The notes under the pieces: generated by a model
Told to the model about the DNA's origin: nothing
Databases searched by the model: none
What the model saw: the letters and a program-made list of their open reading frames with translations, nothing else
Program-made: the position numbers and the translations under genes
Shown here: positions 1-10,113 of the stretch, in pieces
Position numbering within the stretch: position 1 is the stretch's first letter
How the letters are laid out: every line of letters starts with the position of its first letter
From: Nageia nagi
Lineage: Eukaryota > Pinophyta
DNA: 64,000 nt
Assembly: GCA_050084985.1 (NCBI GenBank)
Contig: JBITNC010000001.1
Span: 136,896,001-136,960,000, forward strand
Direction: 5' to 3'

Positions 1-13
1 ACGTATATTTCCT

Positions 14-1258
14 ATGACACTCGCAGGCCAAGCTTTGGATTGGTATAATAGTTTACCTATGCATAGTTTATATACGTTCGAACAATTGGCTAATCAATTT
101 CTTGAACATTTTAGAATCAATATTAAAGAAAAATCTTCACTTACGGATCTTACGAGATTGCAACAATTTCCTGATGAAACCATACAAGATTACATCTCAA
201 GATGGTGGGCTATACTCACTAGTATGCCTTATACAATACCACAAGAAGAATTGGTTAAATTATTTAGCCAAAGTTGTTTAAGACCAATAGCTAGTGTTCT
301 CCAAATTCAACAACATAAAACTTTTGAAGAAGCTATTGCTCAGGCAGTAGTTATAGAAAGAGTTAAAATTAAAGATGGAGAACTAAAACTCAAGAAAAAA
401 GAATATAAAAAAGGTAATCAAAATGAGAACATTAGTAAATAACCACAAAATAACCAAATAGCTATGACATAAAATTATGGTCCTTCTTCAAAAATAGAAG
501 AAAGTGTTGAACCTAAACTGAAAAGAAATTTTACTCCATTATCAAAACCATTAGCCGAAATACTTAAAAAATTATGTGATAATGGTATGATTACATTACC
601 TGATATAAGGCTTGAAAATCCTAATGCTAAAGAAAGTAAATGGTATAAGGAAAATGAATTTTGTGCTTATCATAGGCAAAAGGGACATAATACAAATAAA
701 TGTCGAACTTTACAACACAAAATTCAAGACTTGATAGATAGTCGAAAGATAGATGTGGATAATCCTGTTGTGCCTTCAAATCAAAATTTAGGGATATATC
801 AAAATCCTTTACCCTCACATTAGGCTAATAATGTGGTAGTTATCCCAAATCAATTGAACTATACAGGGGATAATAAGGATATACCATTTATAGGAACTAT
901 AGATGATTCAATACATATGATTGGTATAGCCACAAGAGCACAATAATATCAAAATAAATAGGATAATCCTCAAAAAAATCAATTGACATCAAACCCAATT
1001 AATATACAACCTATACCTCCTCCGCTACAACCTAAAGTTTCGATAAAAGGTGTTCTCCAATGTCAGTTAAAAATGTCTCCAATAAAGATGACGTTGTTTG
1101 AATTATTACAACAGTCTGAGAGTTATAAGGAAGCTATGAATCAAATTCTACAAGAAATTCAAGTGGATATCAGTAATCCCAATAACTTCATTTCAATAGT
1201 TGAAAGTTTGAGAATATCTCAAAACCTAGTATCACCTTCTACGAACAAGAAAGATTAA
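14..1258 (+). pseudogene. RT-A gag remnant
   Basis: Gag would form the cytoplasmic particle and package RNA. The segment at 14-442 has the retrotransposon-gag pattern: GQALDWYNSLP near the start, then a helical stretch with a DLTRLQQ...DETIQDYISRW core. The segment at 587-823 holds the degenerate knuckle usual in this lineage, CAYHRQKGH...C (about 662-705), where histidine replaces the second cysteine. A third segment at 983-1258 ends at TAA. All three share one reading frame (codons starting at positions 2 mod 3), broken by in-frame stops. The true N-terminus is probably before the window. Protease and pol follow in the -1 frame relative to gag. Non-functional as it stands. Confidence 0.8.
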
Positions 1259-1260
1259 AT

Positions 1261-4200
1261 AACAATGGACCAGGTGGACTTGATCCACCTTTACATATAA
1301 TTGGTAATGTAGATGGAAAATTATTTAAAAGAATTTTAATAGATGAGGGTTCAACCATAAATATAATTTCAGACGCTGCATATAAAAAGCTGAATTTACC
1401 AGAATCAATTATCTTAGCTCCTTCTTTGCAAATTAGAGCTTTTAATGATGCAGTGTGTTCAACTCTGGGATCGATAGTGCTACCAATTACAGTAGGTGCT
1501 AAAACTATCCAAACATTATTACATATAATTGAAGGAAATATTATACAATATAATGTTCTTTTAGGACGTCCATGGATTAGAGAAATGTAATGTGTTCCAT
1601 CAACTTATCATGGATGTTTAAAGTACATCTATAAGGATAAAGTTCATTTTGTGTTTAAAGACCTAGATCCTTATTCACATTGTAACTTAATTTTTGATAC
1701 AAATGAAGTGACATTACCATCTCCTAATCTATTGACTATATTAATGAACAAAAATATGAATCAATCTGAAGTCATAGAAGTAAAAAATGATATCGTTATA
1801 CAAGATAAAGATGCTTGGGAAAAATTTGCTAAAACTTTAGATGAAAAGCATGGAGCATCTTCATCAAAATAGGTAAATACTACATATAATGATAACTCAT
1901 CCGATGTATATCTAATAAAGATTAAAATAAAGGATTTAGGGATGGGGGAATATGATATAGATGATATGATATTTAATATACCTTCATCATAAGAAGCAGG
2001 TAGATTATCTGAATCACCCAATGTGATTGGACAAATAGTGGCTTTAGGTGAAATACCTAATCAAACAATGTTTGTTTATGTAGGAATAGTAGATCCTATA
2101 TCAACAATATCCAATCAAATATATGAAGGATATTTCAATAATGATATGAAATATTTATCGCCATGTTCAAGAACATCTATCTTAAACTATTTTAACAAAT
2201 GTAATTGGCAAGGACGAGGATTGGGTCGATATGAACAAGGTCCCTGAGAAATAATTGAATTACAATATCAAGATCCCACTGATAAAAGTGGATTAGGCTA
2301 TAAGAATGGATATAAAAATCTTGTTAAATTAGGAAATTTGGAAGAAGAAAATTTGGATTATAATGAAGAGATTTTAGAAAAAGAATCCATAGTACAAGAA
2401 AGTATTGATGTAAGAGAAGAAATATTAAGTGCAATGGATGTCTTAGAAGGGGTCAAAGCACTTTTCATAAATAATATTGAATCACCCCGAAACCATTCAT
2501 GCTCATCAAGTGATGTACAAGAAAAAATAAATAGAAATGTCGAATCATCAATCAGTTCATGTTTCGATATACCATTAGTGAATATGGTTATAATAAAAGA
2601 AAATGATGTTGAAGATCAAAATAGTGAACAAATAGATGAAGCCAATGAAAAGCATGATTTAATCAAAATAATAGCCGATACTCCTACAGATGAAATAATT
2701 GCCGATTTTTCTCTTATATCATCAAATCCTTTGGTACATGAATTCAAAAACATAGATTACATATTTGATTCCTATAAAGATCAAGTATGCACGAATAAGC
2801 AAATTCAAGAATGTGATGAAGAATATAGCATTAACGATAATGGTTGGATACCAGTACCGAATCAATTAGAAGAAGGATCGCATATGCTTACTGAAAAGGT
2901 CTTAGAAATAAACATCAGTAATGATCTTCAGAATCCTAAAATAATTCAATTAGGAGAAAATCTCATGGAAACTGAACAAGAAAAAATTATAACCTTATTA
3001 AAAGAAAGAGAAAAGGTATTCGCATGGTCATATGTAGACATGCCTGGAATAGACCCTAAACTAGTAGTACATAATTTAGCCTTAAAGCCTGATGCTAAAC
3101 CTGTTAAACAAAAATTGTGTAAGATGCATCCTACTATAGCTTTAATGGTAAAAGAATAACTCCAAAAATTATTAGAAGCCAAATTTATACAACCTATAGA
3201 TTATTCGGATTGGATATCTAATATGGTACCTGTGAAAAAACCAAGTGGAAAAATATGAATATGCACAGATTTCCGTGATCTTAACAAAGCTTGTCCCAAA
3301 GATGATTTCCCTCTACCAAACATTGATAGCTTGGTAGATTCGACAGCAGGACATGATATGCTATCATTAATGGATGACTTTTTCGGTTATAATCAAATAA
3401 AAATAGCTCCTGAAGATCGACATAAAACAACTTTTATAACTCCGTGCGGTATCTTTTGTTATAAAGTAATGCCTTTTGGATTAAAGAATGCTGGGGCAAC
3501 TTATCAAAGGGCTATGACTTATATATTCCATGATTATATGCATGACATAGTAGAAGATTATGTTGATGATTTGTTGGTTAGATCCAAACATCGAATAGAT
3601 CATGGAAAAGACCTAATTAAAGTTTTGGACAAACTATTAGAACATAAAGTAAGATTAAATCCAAAAAAGTGTGTTTTTGGTGTAACTTCGAGAAAACTAC
3701 TAGGATTTATTGTGTCTCGATGAGGGATTGAAATAGATCCTAATAAAGTGAAGGCAGTTGTAGATATGCCACCTCCTACAAATCTTAAACAATTACAGAG
3801 TTTACAGGGTAAGTTACAAGCCATCAGGAGGTTTATAGCTCAACTTTCTGATAAATGTAAACCATTTACAAAGTTATTAAAAAAGGGGATAGCATATCAT
3901 TGGGGCAAAGAGCAACAAGATGCATTCGATGAAATTAAAAGATATTTATTATCTCCTCCTGTCTTAAGTCCACCAAGAAAAAATGTACCTTTTTTGTTAT
4001 ATATTTCTGCTACTGAAACCGCTTTAGGGACAATGCTTGCTCAAAAGAATGAACACAATAAAGAGCAAGCTATATATTATTTGAGTAAAACCCTAGTGAG
4101 CTACGAGATTAAATATATCTATTTGGAAAAATTATGTCTTGCCGTCATTTTTACTACTAAAAAACTTTGACATTATATGCTTAACCATACAACATATGTC

Positions 4201-6219
4201 ATTTCTAAAGTAGACCCATTGAAATATATGATGAATAAAACTTATCAAAATTCAAGAACTATAAAGTGGATAATGCACTTAACTAAATTTGATTTACATT
4301 TTATTGGATAAAAGTCAATAAAAGGGCAAGTAATTACTGATTATCTTGCTGAGGCCCCATTGCAAGATGATAAACCACTTGTCGTTGAATTACCCGATGA
4401 TGGAGTATTTCAATTAGATGAAATTGAAATACTTGTAGAACCTGAAAATGATTGGGACATGACAATACATTTTGATGGCTCTCGATGTGAACAAGGTGGT
4501 GGAGCAGGTGTTGTATTCATAACACCGCAAGGTATCCCTATACCTTATTCGTTTAAACTAAAATTCCCTTGAACTAATAATAATGCAGAATACAAAGCTT
4601 TGATATTAGCATTAAAAATTGCTATTAAATTAAAACTCAAGAGAATAAAGCTTATTGGAGATTCTTTACTCATCGTAAATCAAGTGAAAGGAATTTATCA
4701 GTGTAAAGAGCCTTTACTTCAAAAGTATAAAGCATTAGTTGAAGAATTATTAAAATCCTTTGACCGATTTATTATAGAAGTGGCACCACGATCATCTAAT
4801 AGATTTGCAGATGCTATGGCTTCTATTGAGTCTCTTATCCTAGAGGATCCTAAACAATCTTCAATTCAAGTTGAGATAATTCAATTATCTCAATCATCGT
4901 TACAACATGAAGATGAAGCAAAAAGTGTATTAAATATTGATATAAATGATAAAGATAATTGGTATAAAGAATTGATAGACTTTTTAAAATTTGGAAATCT
5001 TCCTGCAAACCTTAATAAATTAGCACAACGAGCTTTTAAAATTAAAGAAACTAAATATTGTTTGTTATGGGACACTTTACATTGACAAAATTTTAATGGT
5101 ATTTTACTCAGATGTCTTGAGTGGAATGACATTAAAAAAGCTATATCTTCTGCTCATGACGGAACATGTGGAGGACATTTTAATGGTGTCGCAATTGTAA
5201 AACGATTAATACGAATGGGGTATTATTGGCCAACTATGGAAAAAGATTTTTGTGAATATGTTAAAAAATGTTTTAAATGTCAATAATACGCTCATTTATT
5301 TTCACAACCATCTCAAGAACTGCATCCTATACAATCACTTTGGCCATTCTCTAAATGGGCATTAGATTTAATAGGACAAATTACACCTACCTCTTCTGGT
5401 GAACATAAGTTCATAATTACAGGGATTGAATATTTTACCAAATGGGTAGAGGCCATTCCCATGAATTCCACTACGGGTGCACGAATCGCTGAGTTTATAG
5501 AAAATTATATTATATGTAGATTCGGTATATCGAACCAATTAATTATGGATAATGGAAAGAATTTTAAAAATAAATATGTAAAATGTATATGTGACAAGTA
5601 TAAAATTAAACAAAGTTTTTCCACTCCTTATTATCCACAAGGTAATGGACAGGCAGAAGCAACTAATAAAACTATTCGGAACATCTTAGCAAAAATAGTA
5701 AATGATTCTCATAAAGATTGGCATATGCAAATACCAAAAGCCTTATGGGCTTATCGTACTAGTGTACGCACTCCCATTGGGGCAACGCCATTCTCTTTAG
5801 TTTATAGAACAGAAGCCATCCTACCCATAGAGCTTGAGATACCATCTCTTAGAGTAAATCTAAGTGAGCAAAATGCTGACGAAGAAGCAAGACAAACTCG
5901 CTTAGACCAGTTATTACTTTTAGATGAAAAACGTATTAATGCTTTAGAGCACATGCGTGTTTATCAGAGAAGGATAAAACGAGCCTTTGATAAAAGAGCT
6001 CTAATTCATGAATTTGAAATAGGTGATTTGGTTTTAAAAGAAAATCAACAAACTTCACGAATAGAATGACAACTTAGAGATAAGTTTGCTCCAAATTGGT
6101 TAGGACCATATATCATTAAGAAAAAATTTGGTAGAGGAACTTACCATTTATCATATTTAGAAGGAAATGAAGAGCATGAACCTATAAACATCATGCATCT
6201 TCAACCTTTCTGTACATAA
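1261..6219 (+). pseudogene. RT-A pol: protease, G-patch-like, RT, RNase H, archaeal-type RNase H, integrase
   Basis: This polyprotein would cleave Gag-Pol, copy RNA to cDNA and integrate it. Domains in order: aspartic protease 1261-1640 (catalytic Asp codon at 1342 in IDEGST, flap end LLGRPWI); a glycine-rich G-patch-like stretch about 2200-2310 (GRGLGRYEQG, then GLGY); RT about 3010-3780 with YVDD at 3559-3570; gypsy RNase H about 3950-4330; archaeal-type RNase H about 4459-4850 (FDGSR, AEYKAL, GDSLL); integrase 5155-6219 with an HHCC finger near 5155-5285, DNGKNF near 5548 and a GNGQAEATN segment. I count 13 in-frame stops in about 1650 codons but no clear frameshift. Most stops sit where Arg (CGA) or Gln (CAA) is expected. 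Dead copy of a well-known family. Confidence 0.88.
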
Positions 6220-6332
6220 AAAAAAAACAAAATGTGTGTACATTAGTTTTCTTTCATTTTATTTGATTATTAAAATAATAGATAAATAAAAGTATTAATA
6301 TTTGTTAAGTGTTAATAATTAAAACAGAAAAA

Positions 6333-7538
6333 ATGAATCTAGCAATGGAATCTGCTGAAGGTAGCATAATGCCACCACAAGTACGATTGCCACCACCGAG
6401 ATATCTAGGTGATTTCGTGTTAACATATTTACGACATACATTTGATCTTAATCTTTTGAATCATTTACAATTGACTATTGATGAGCAATATGAAAGAACA
6501 TTTAATATATTTTGTGCTAGGAATAATGATTGGGGAGTCATTTTGTGTGGATATGAAGTAAGCATTATTTTAGATCCACCAATCTTTTTTACCCATATGG
6601 AAAGAATATCACAAAGAATAATGGATTTCTGTTTACAATGGCCTTATGGAATACCAAAGATTGTCATAAATTGTCAATTAACTGAGTATTCACTCCTTTT
6701 ACCTAGAATGAAATGCATTAAACAATTATTAAAAAGCCTAGAATGGATGGATGAAATCCTACATTATTTACCTCATAAAAGGGTGATTTATGATTTTTCA
6801 AATACCTTTGTGGCTTGTCCTCCTAGAACGTCACAACAACAATATTATAGGCAGATTAACAAATGCTCTCGCATGCAAATGCGATGCACAATTTGGGAAC
6901 AAAAGTTAGTGAAAAGGCAAGCTTTGCATATTAATGAACTTAAAACAATAAGTCAAATAAAGGTTAGAAATGAGATCATCGAAAGATTATCAAAAGAAAG
7001 TAGAGTACGGAATAATGGAAGTTATCTTCCAGGGTTCGAAAATAGGTATGACAAAGATATCTTTATGAAAGTTATTAGTAATGCTCCTACTCTTTTATAT
7101 TCAAACATCTTTTCCATGCCTATTGAAATTCAACAAAAACTTGCCTTGACATTCTATAATATACGTGAATCTTACAGTTGGGAGGTCAAAATAAATAGAT
7201 CTCAGGTTATTGTTTTTATCGACGCATTTGAACTATGGTGTTCTCCTAAAATAGAATATGATCTAATGATATATTTCTATCTCTTGTGGCCCATAGAAAA
7301 GCCTAAAATCATAATTGGTTGTACTTACAACCAGATTTTAAGATATCAAGAACGAACCATCGTAATCGCCCAAACCATGACTTCCGAACACTTAGATTAT
7401 TGTGTTCCCGAAATTTGTCATAATCAAGTGATATTAGACTTTATTTTTTTGTTTAGCTCAACATATTGCTCATTTAATCCTTCGGTAGTTCAAACTCGAT
7501 TTGAACGCATCACGAATATATTTCCTAGAAAATCATAA
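6333..7538 (+). CDS. RT-A extra downstream ORF, 401 aa, unknown function, internally duplicated
   Basis: I do not recognise this protein. It lies about 110 bp after integrase, before the polypurine tract, in the position where some plant gypsy elements carry an additional ORF. The ATG at 6333 (context aaaaATGa) is the first good start; an upstream in-frame GTG at 6309 is not a likely plant start. The protein starts with a proline-rich stretch (PPQVRLPPPRY). It has two similar blocks, residues about 47-178 and 262-397. Shared positions at a fixed offset of 216 include W67/W283, D81/D297, F99/F315, WP103-104/WP319-320, PKI108-110/PKI324-326 and C114/C330; a VI-x-DF motif follows at 151-155/366-370 (offset 215). 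A charged linker lies between. I see no signal peptide, clear transmembrane segment or known catalytic motif. It is free of stops although the adjacent pol is riddled with them. Whether it is expressed is unknown. Confidence 0.6.
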   Translation: MNLAMESAEGSIMPPQVRLPPPRYLGDFVLTYLRHTFDLNLLNHLQLTIDEQYERTFNIFCARNNDWGVILCGYEVSIILDPPIFFTHMERISQRIMDFCLQWPYGIPKIVINCQLTEYSLLLPRMKCIKQLLKSLEWMDEILHYLPHKRVIYDFSNTFVACPPRTSQQQYYRQINKCSRMQMRCTIWEQKLVKRQALHINELKTISQIKVRNEIIERLSKESRVRNNGSYLPGFENRYDKDIFMKVISNAPTLLYSNIFSMPIEIQQKLALTFYNIRESYSWEVKINRSQVIVFIDAFELWCSPKIEYDLMIYFYLLWPIEKPKIIIGCTYNQILRYQERTIVIAQTMTSEHLDYCVPEICHNQVILDFIFLFSSTYCSFNPSVVQTRFERITNIFPRKS

Positions 7539-8069
7539 AATCCTTAAAAAAATAAAAAATAAAAAATAAAAAATAGAAAAATCATAAAATCCTAAAAAAT
7601 TTGAAAAATCATAAAATCCTAAAAATTTGAAAAATCATAAAACACATAAAAATTTATAAAATTATAAAATCTACCTAGATGGAAACATCTAGAGGTCACT
7701 TGGCAATTGGGTGCCCTGCCCTTGTATGATGTAAATATATGTTACATATCATTGTAACAGTGATTTCCAGTAAATGTGTAATGTATGAAAAAGTTATCTT
7801 AGAATAATCTCCTTGTTATCACTACATTCACTTTATCCTTTCTTTCATAAAGAAATGACATACCCTAGATAATAGAAAAACATAAAATTTGTATGTTTGA
7901 AGAAAAATAAAAAAACTCCAAAACACTTAATACATTAAGGAATTTGAAGAGAATTTGGATGAAATTATTTGAGAAACATTAAGAGTGAAACATTACATAT
8001 CTATCTTATTATTCGTTTCATCCCGAACCTAAAAATCATTTGGTAAAAAAAAAAAAAATAAGAGAATGA

Positions 8070-8121
<52 letters not shown>

Positions 8122-8560
8122 TATCAATGATTCTTGGGTGATTACAATATCCTCTACCGGGGCTATGGATGCCTGAGTGGCAGTAGAGCAAGGTTGTAGC
8201 GGGATCAAGGTGGTTAAGCAACTTTCTATAGACCTCTATATGTTTCATATGGATGTATTAGCTCATTAATGTTTCTAAGATAATTCCATGACAAATGATC
8301 TAAGAAGGGAAATGAATGTCACTACACACACATGAAGTTTTAGGTTTTTTATCAACATATAATAATATTGTTTGATATCATCTTAGGTTGTTAAATCTTG
8401 AAATAAAGAAAGATAAGGTAGATGTTATAATAACTTGGTTATTCATTCAAATGTCCCTTAATCTTTTTGTTATAGTGAATATCCTTCATATTATATAATT
8501 TGTTGGTGTTTAGGATCATTCGTTTCGTTTTGTTAAACCCATTTTGCACTATTAGACATC
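7539..8560. other. A-rich non-coding stretch with AT microsatellite
   Basis: No gene is seen. From 7540 to about 7670 short A-rich units repeat (aaaaaat, and 'aaaaatcataaaatcct' variants, at least three). A pure AT dinucleotide run of about 45 bp lies at 8073-8117. The rest is AT-rich sequence without long ORFs. By position it belongs to the RT-A region between the extra ORF and the 3' LTR. Confidence 0.7.
8073..8117. repeat. (AT)n microsatellite
   Basis: Uninterrupted alternating A and T for about 45 bp, directly visible. Likely variable in length between individuals. Confidence 0.95.
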
Positions 8561-8922
8561 TTACCTTTGAACATTATTAAAATAGCTTTTCTTTGGAAAG
8601 GATAAGAATGATTTTTTATTGTTCCCCTGACCAAGATAAAGTTAATGTTCATATACATTCCTAAAAGTCACCATTGTTTTATGTCAAACCATGTTTTCAA
8701 AATACCTATTTCCTTTGAACATTATTAAAATTTGCTTTTCTTTGGTAAGGATAAGAATGATTATTTATTGTTCTCCTAACCAAGATAAAGTTAATGTTCA
8801 TATGCATCCATACATCATTAGTCTCCCTTACCTTTGAACATTATTAAAATTTGCTTTTCTTTGGGAAAGATAAGAATGATTAGTTAATCGTTCTCTTGAC
8901 CAAGATAAAGTTAATGTTCATA
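8561..8922. repeat. Three tandem copies of a ~95-nt foldback (hairpin) unit
   Basis: Three imperfect copies are at about 8561-8658, 8709-8806 and 8827-8922. Each begins with TTTGAACATTATTAAAAT and ends with AAAGTTAATGTTCAT, so the ends are inverted (GAACATTA against TAATGTTC). The inside also folds: in copy 2, CTTTTCTTTGGTAAGGATAA pairs with the complement of the CTCCTAACCAAGATAAAG side, about 18 of 24 positions by eye, with a very short loop. Spacers between copies differ in length and sequence. Could be a small foldback transposon-like unit or a structured RNA region of RT-A. Confidence 0.75.
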
Positions 8923-10098
8923 ACATCTGTAAAGGATTAGTCTACCATGTTAAGTGTTTTATTGTAAAATTGCCAAGTGTGGAAAATGATGCATCTGATT
9001 TCGCAAAAAATTTAATAAAAATATGTCCTTAAATAATCTTAAAATATAGAAGATTTAATATTTGAAAATAAAAATTTAAAATCTAGATATTTTAAAATAA
9101 TATCTAAAGTCAATATAAAAATTTAAATTCATGTCTTAAATGATATACTAAAAGATTTATTAAGTTATCATTAGCAACTAGGACTATCTAAAAAATATCT
9201 CAGGAAACCCAGTAGCCAAAGCTCCATAGTCCTGTGATAATAATTCCGCCCTCTCAACTGATCTGCCATGAAAATTATTTTGTTGTAAAAACCCTTCATG
9301 TCATGGATCATTAGCGATCATTATGTCGATCGTCAACGATTTAAATCAAATCAATAATGATTGTTGATTGGCAACGATTCATAAGTAATCATTGATGATT
9401 TATATTATTTGAAAATGTACAAAATGAAGTATATTTTCTTTAAATATCTTAAAATTTATTGTGTATAGACAAAACATTAAAAAGCTTCGTTCACTAAGGT
9501 GAAAGTGAACACATTATAAATCACATTATTTTTCGCCTAGAAGAATGCTCCAATGTCACATGATTGCCAAATACATCGGCACATGAAGGACTAGTATTGA
9601 GTAAACTTACTAGGGTAAAATGATTAAAATCGTTATTAAAACAAGTCTAAACACAAGAAATTAAGATATTCATTGCAAAATATACTATCATAAAGATAGT
9701 ATTTTTACTATATAAATCCACGACGATCACTTTACAATCAATAACAATAATAAAATATTGTCAACGATCTTTGACTAAGTCAAATATGAAAAACAGATCA
9801 AACTAAGTTTGAGCTCAAATGGCAAAACAATCACAGGGTGTAAGAGATCATCTCAAAACCTCATTGTCGAGACAAAGGACAACACTATTACAATTCATAT
9901 ACTAAAGAAAACTTATATGGTATAGGTGAGCTTAGACATGCAAAATGACATAACAGAAATGTCGTGCAACTATCACACAAGCTCAATATGTCATCATACC
10001 AAAAATAGTCACTTCCAAAGTTATCAACTTTATCAAATAGCAAAGCTTCTCATTATATATTTTTTGAAATTATCAACCCTATCTTTGGTTGATAATTC
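8923..10098. other. Non-coding 3' region of RT-A
   Basis: No gene is supported here. It is AT-rich, with a cluster of CAACGAT/ATCGTTG-type motifs near 9300-9390 and 9766. One small ATG ORF at 9926-10126 runs across the polypurine tract into the LTR and looks like chance. Confidence 0.6.
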
Positions 10099-10113
10099 AA
10101 AAAAGGGGCAAAA
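10099..10113 (+). other. RT-A polypurine tract (plus-strand primer)
   Basis: A purine run AAAAAAGGGG followed by CAAAA sits immediately before TGTAGACACTTG, the expected layout of a polypurine tract next to a 3' LTR. In established LTR-element biology this RNase H-resistant stretch primes plus-strand synthesis. Confidence 0.6.

Noticed and set aside
6309-6332. GTG start upstream of the RT-A extra ORF
   Set aside because: GTG is not a normal start in plant nuclear genes; the ATG at 6333 is used.
8150-8240. Possible tRNA gene in a GC-richer patch
   Set aside because: No cloverleaf with a T-arm GGTTCAA and matching acceptor could be found.
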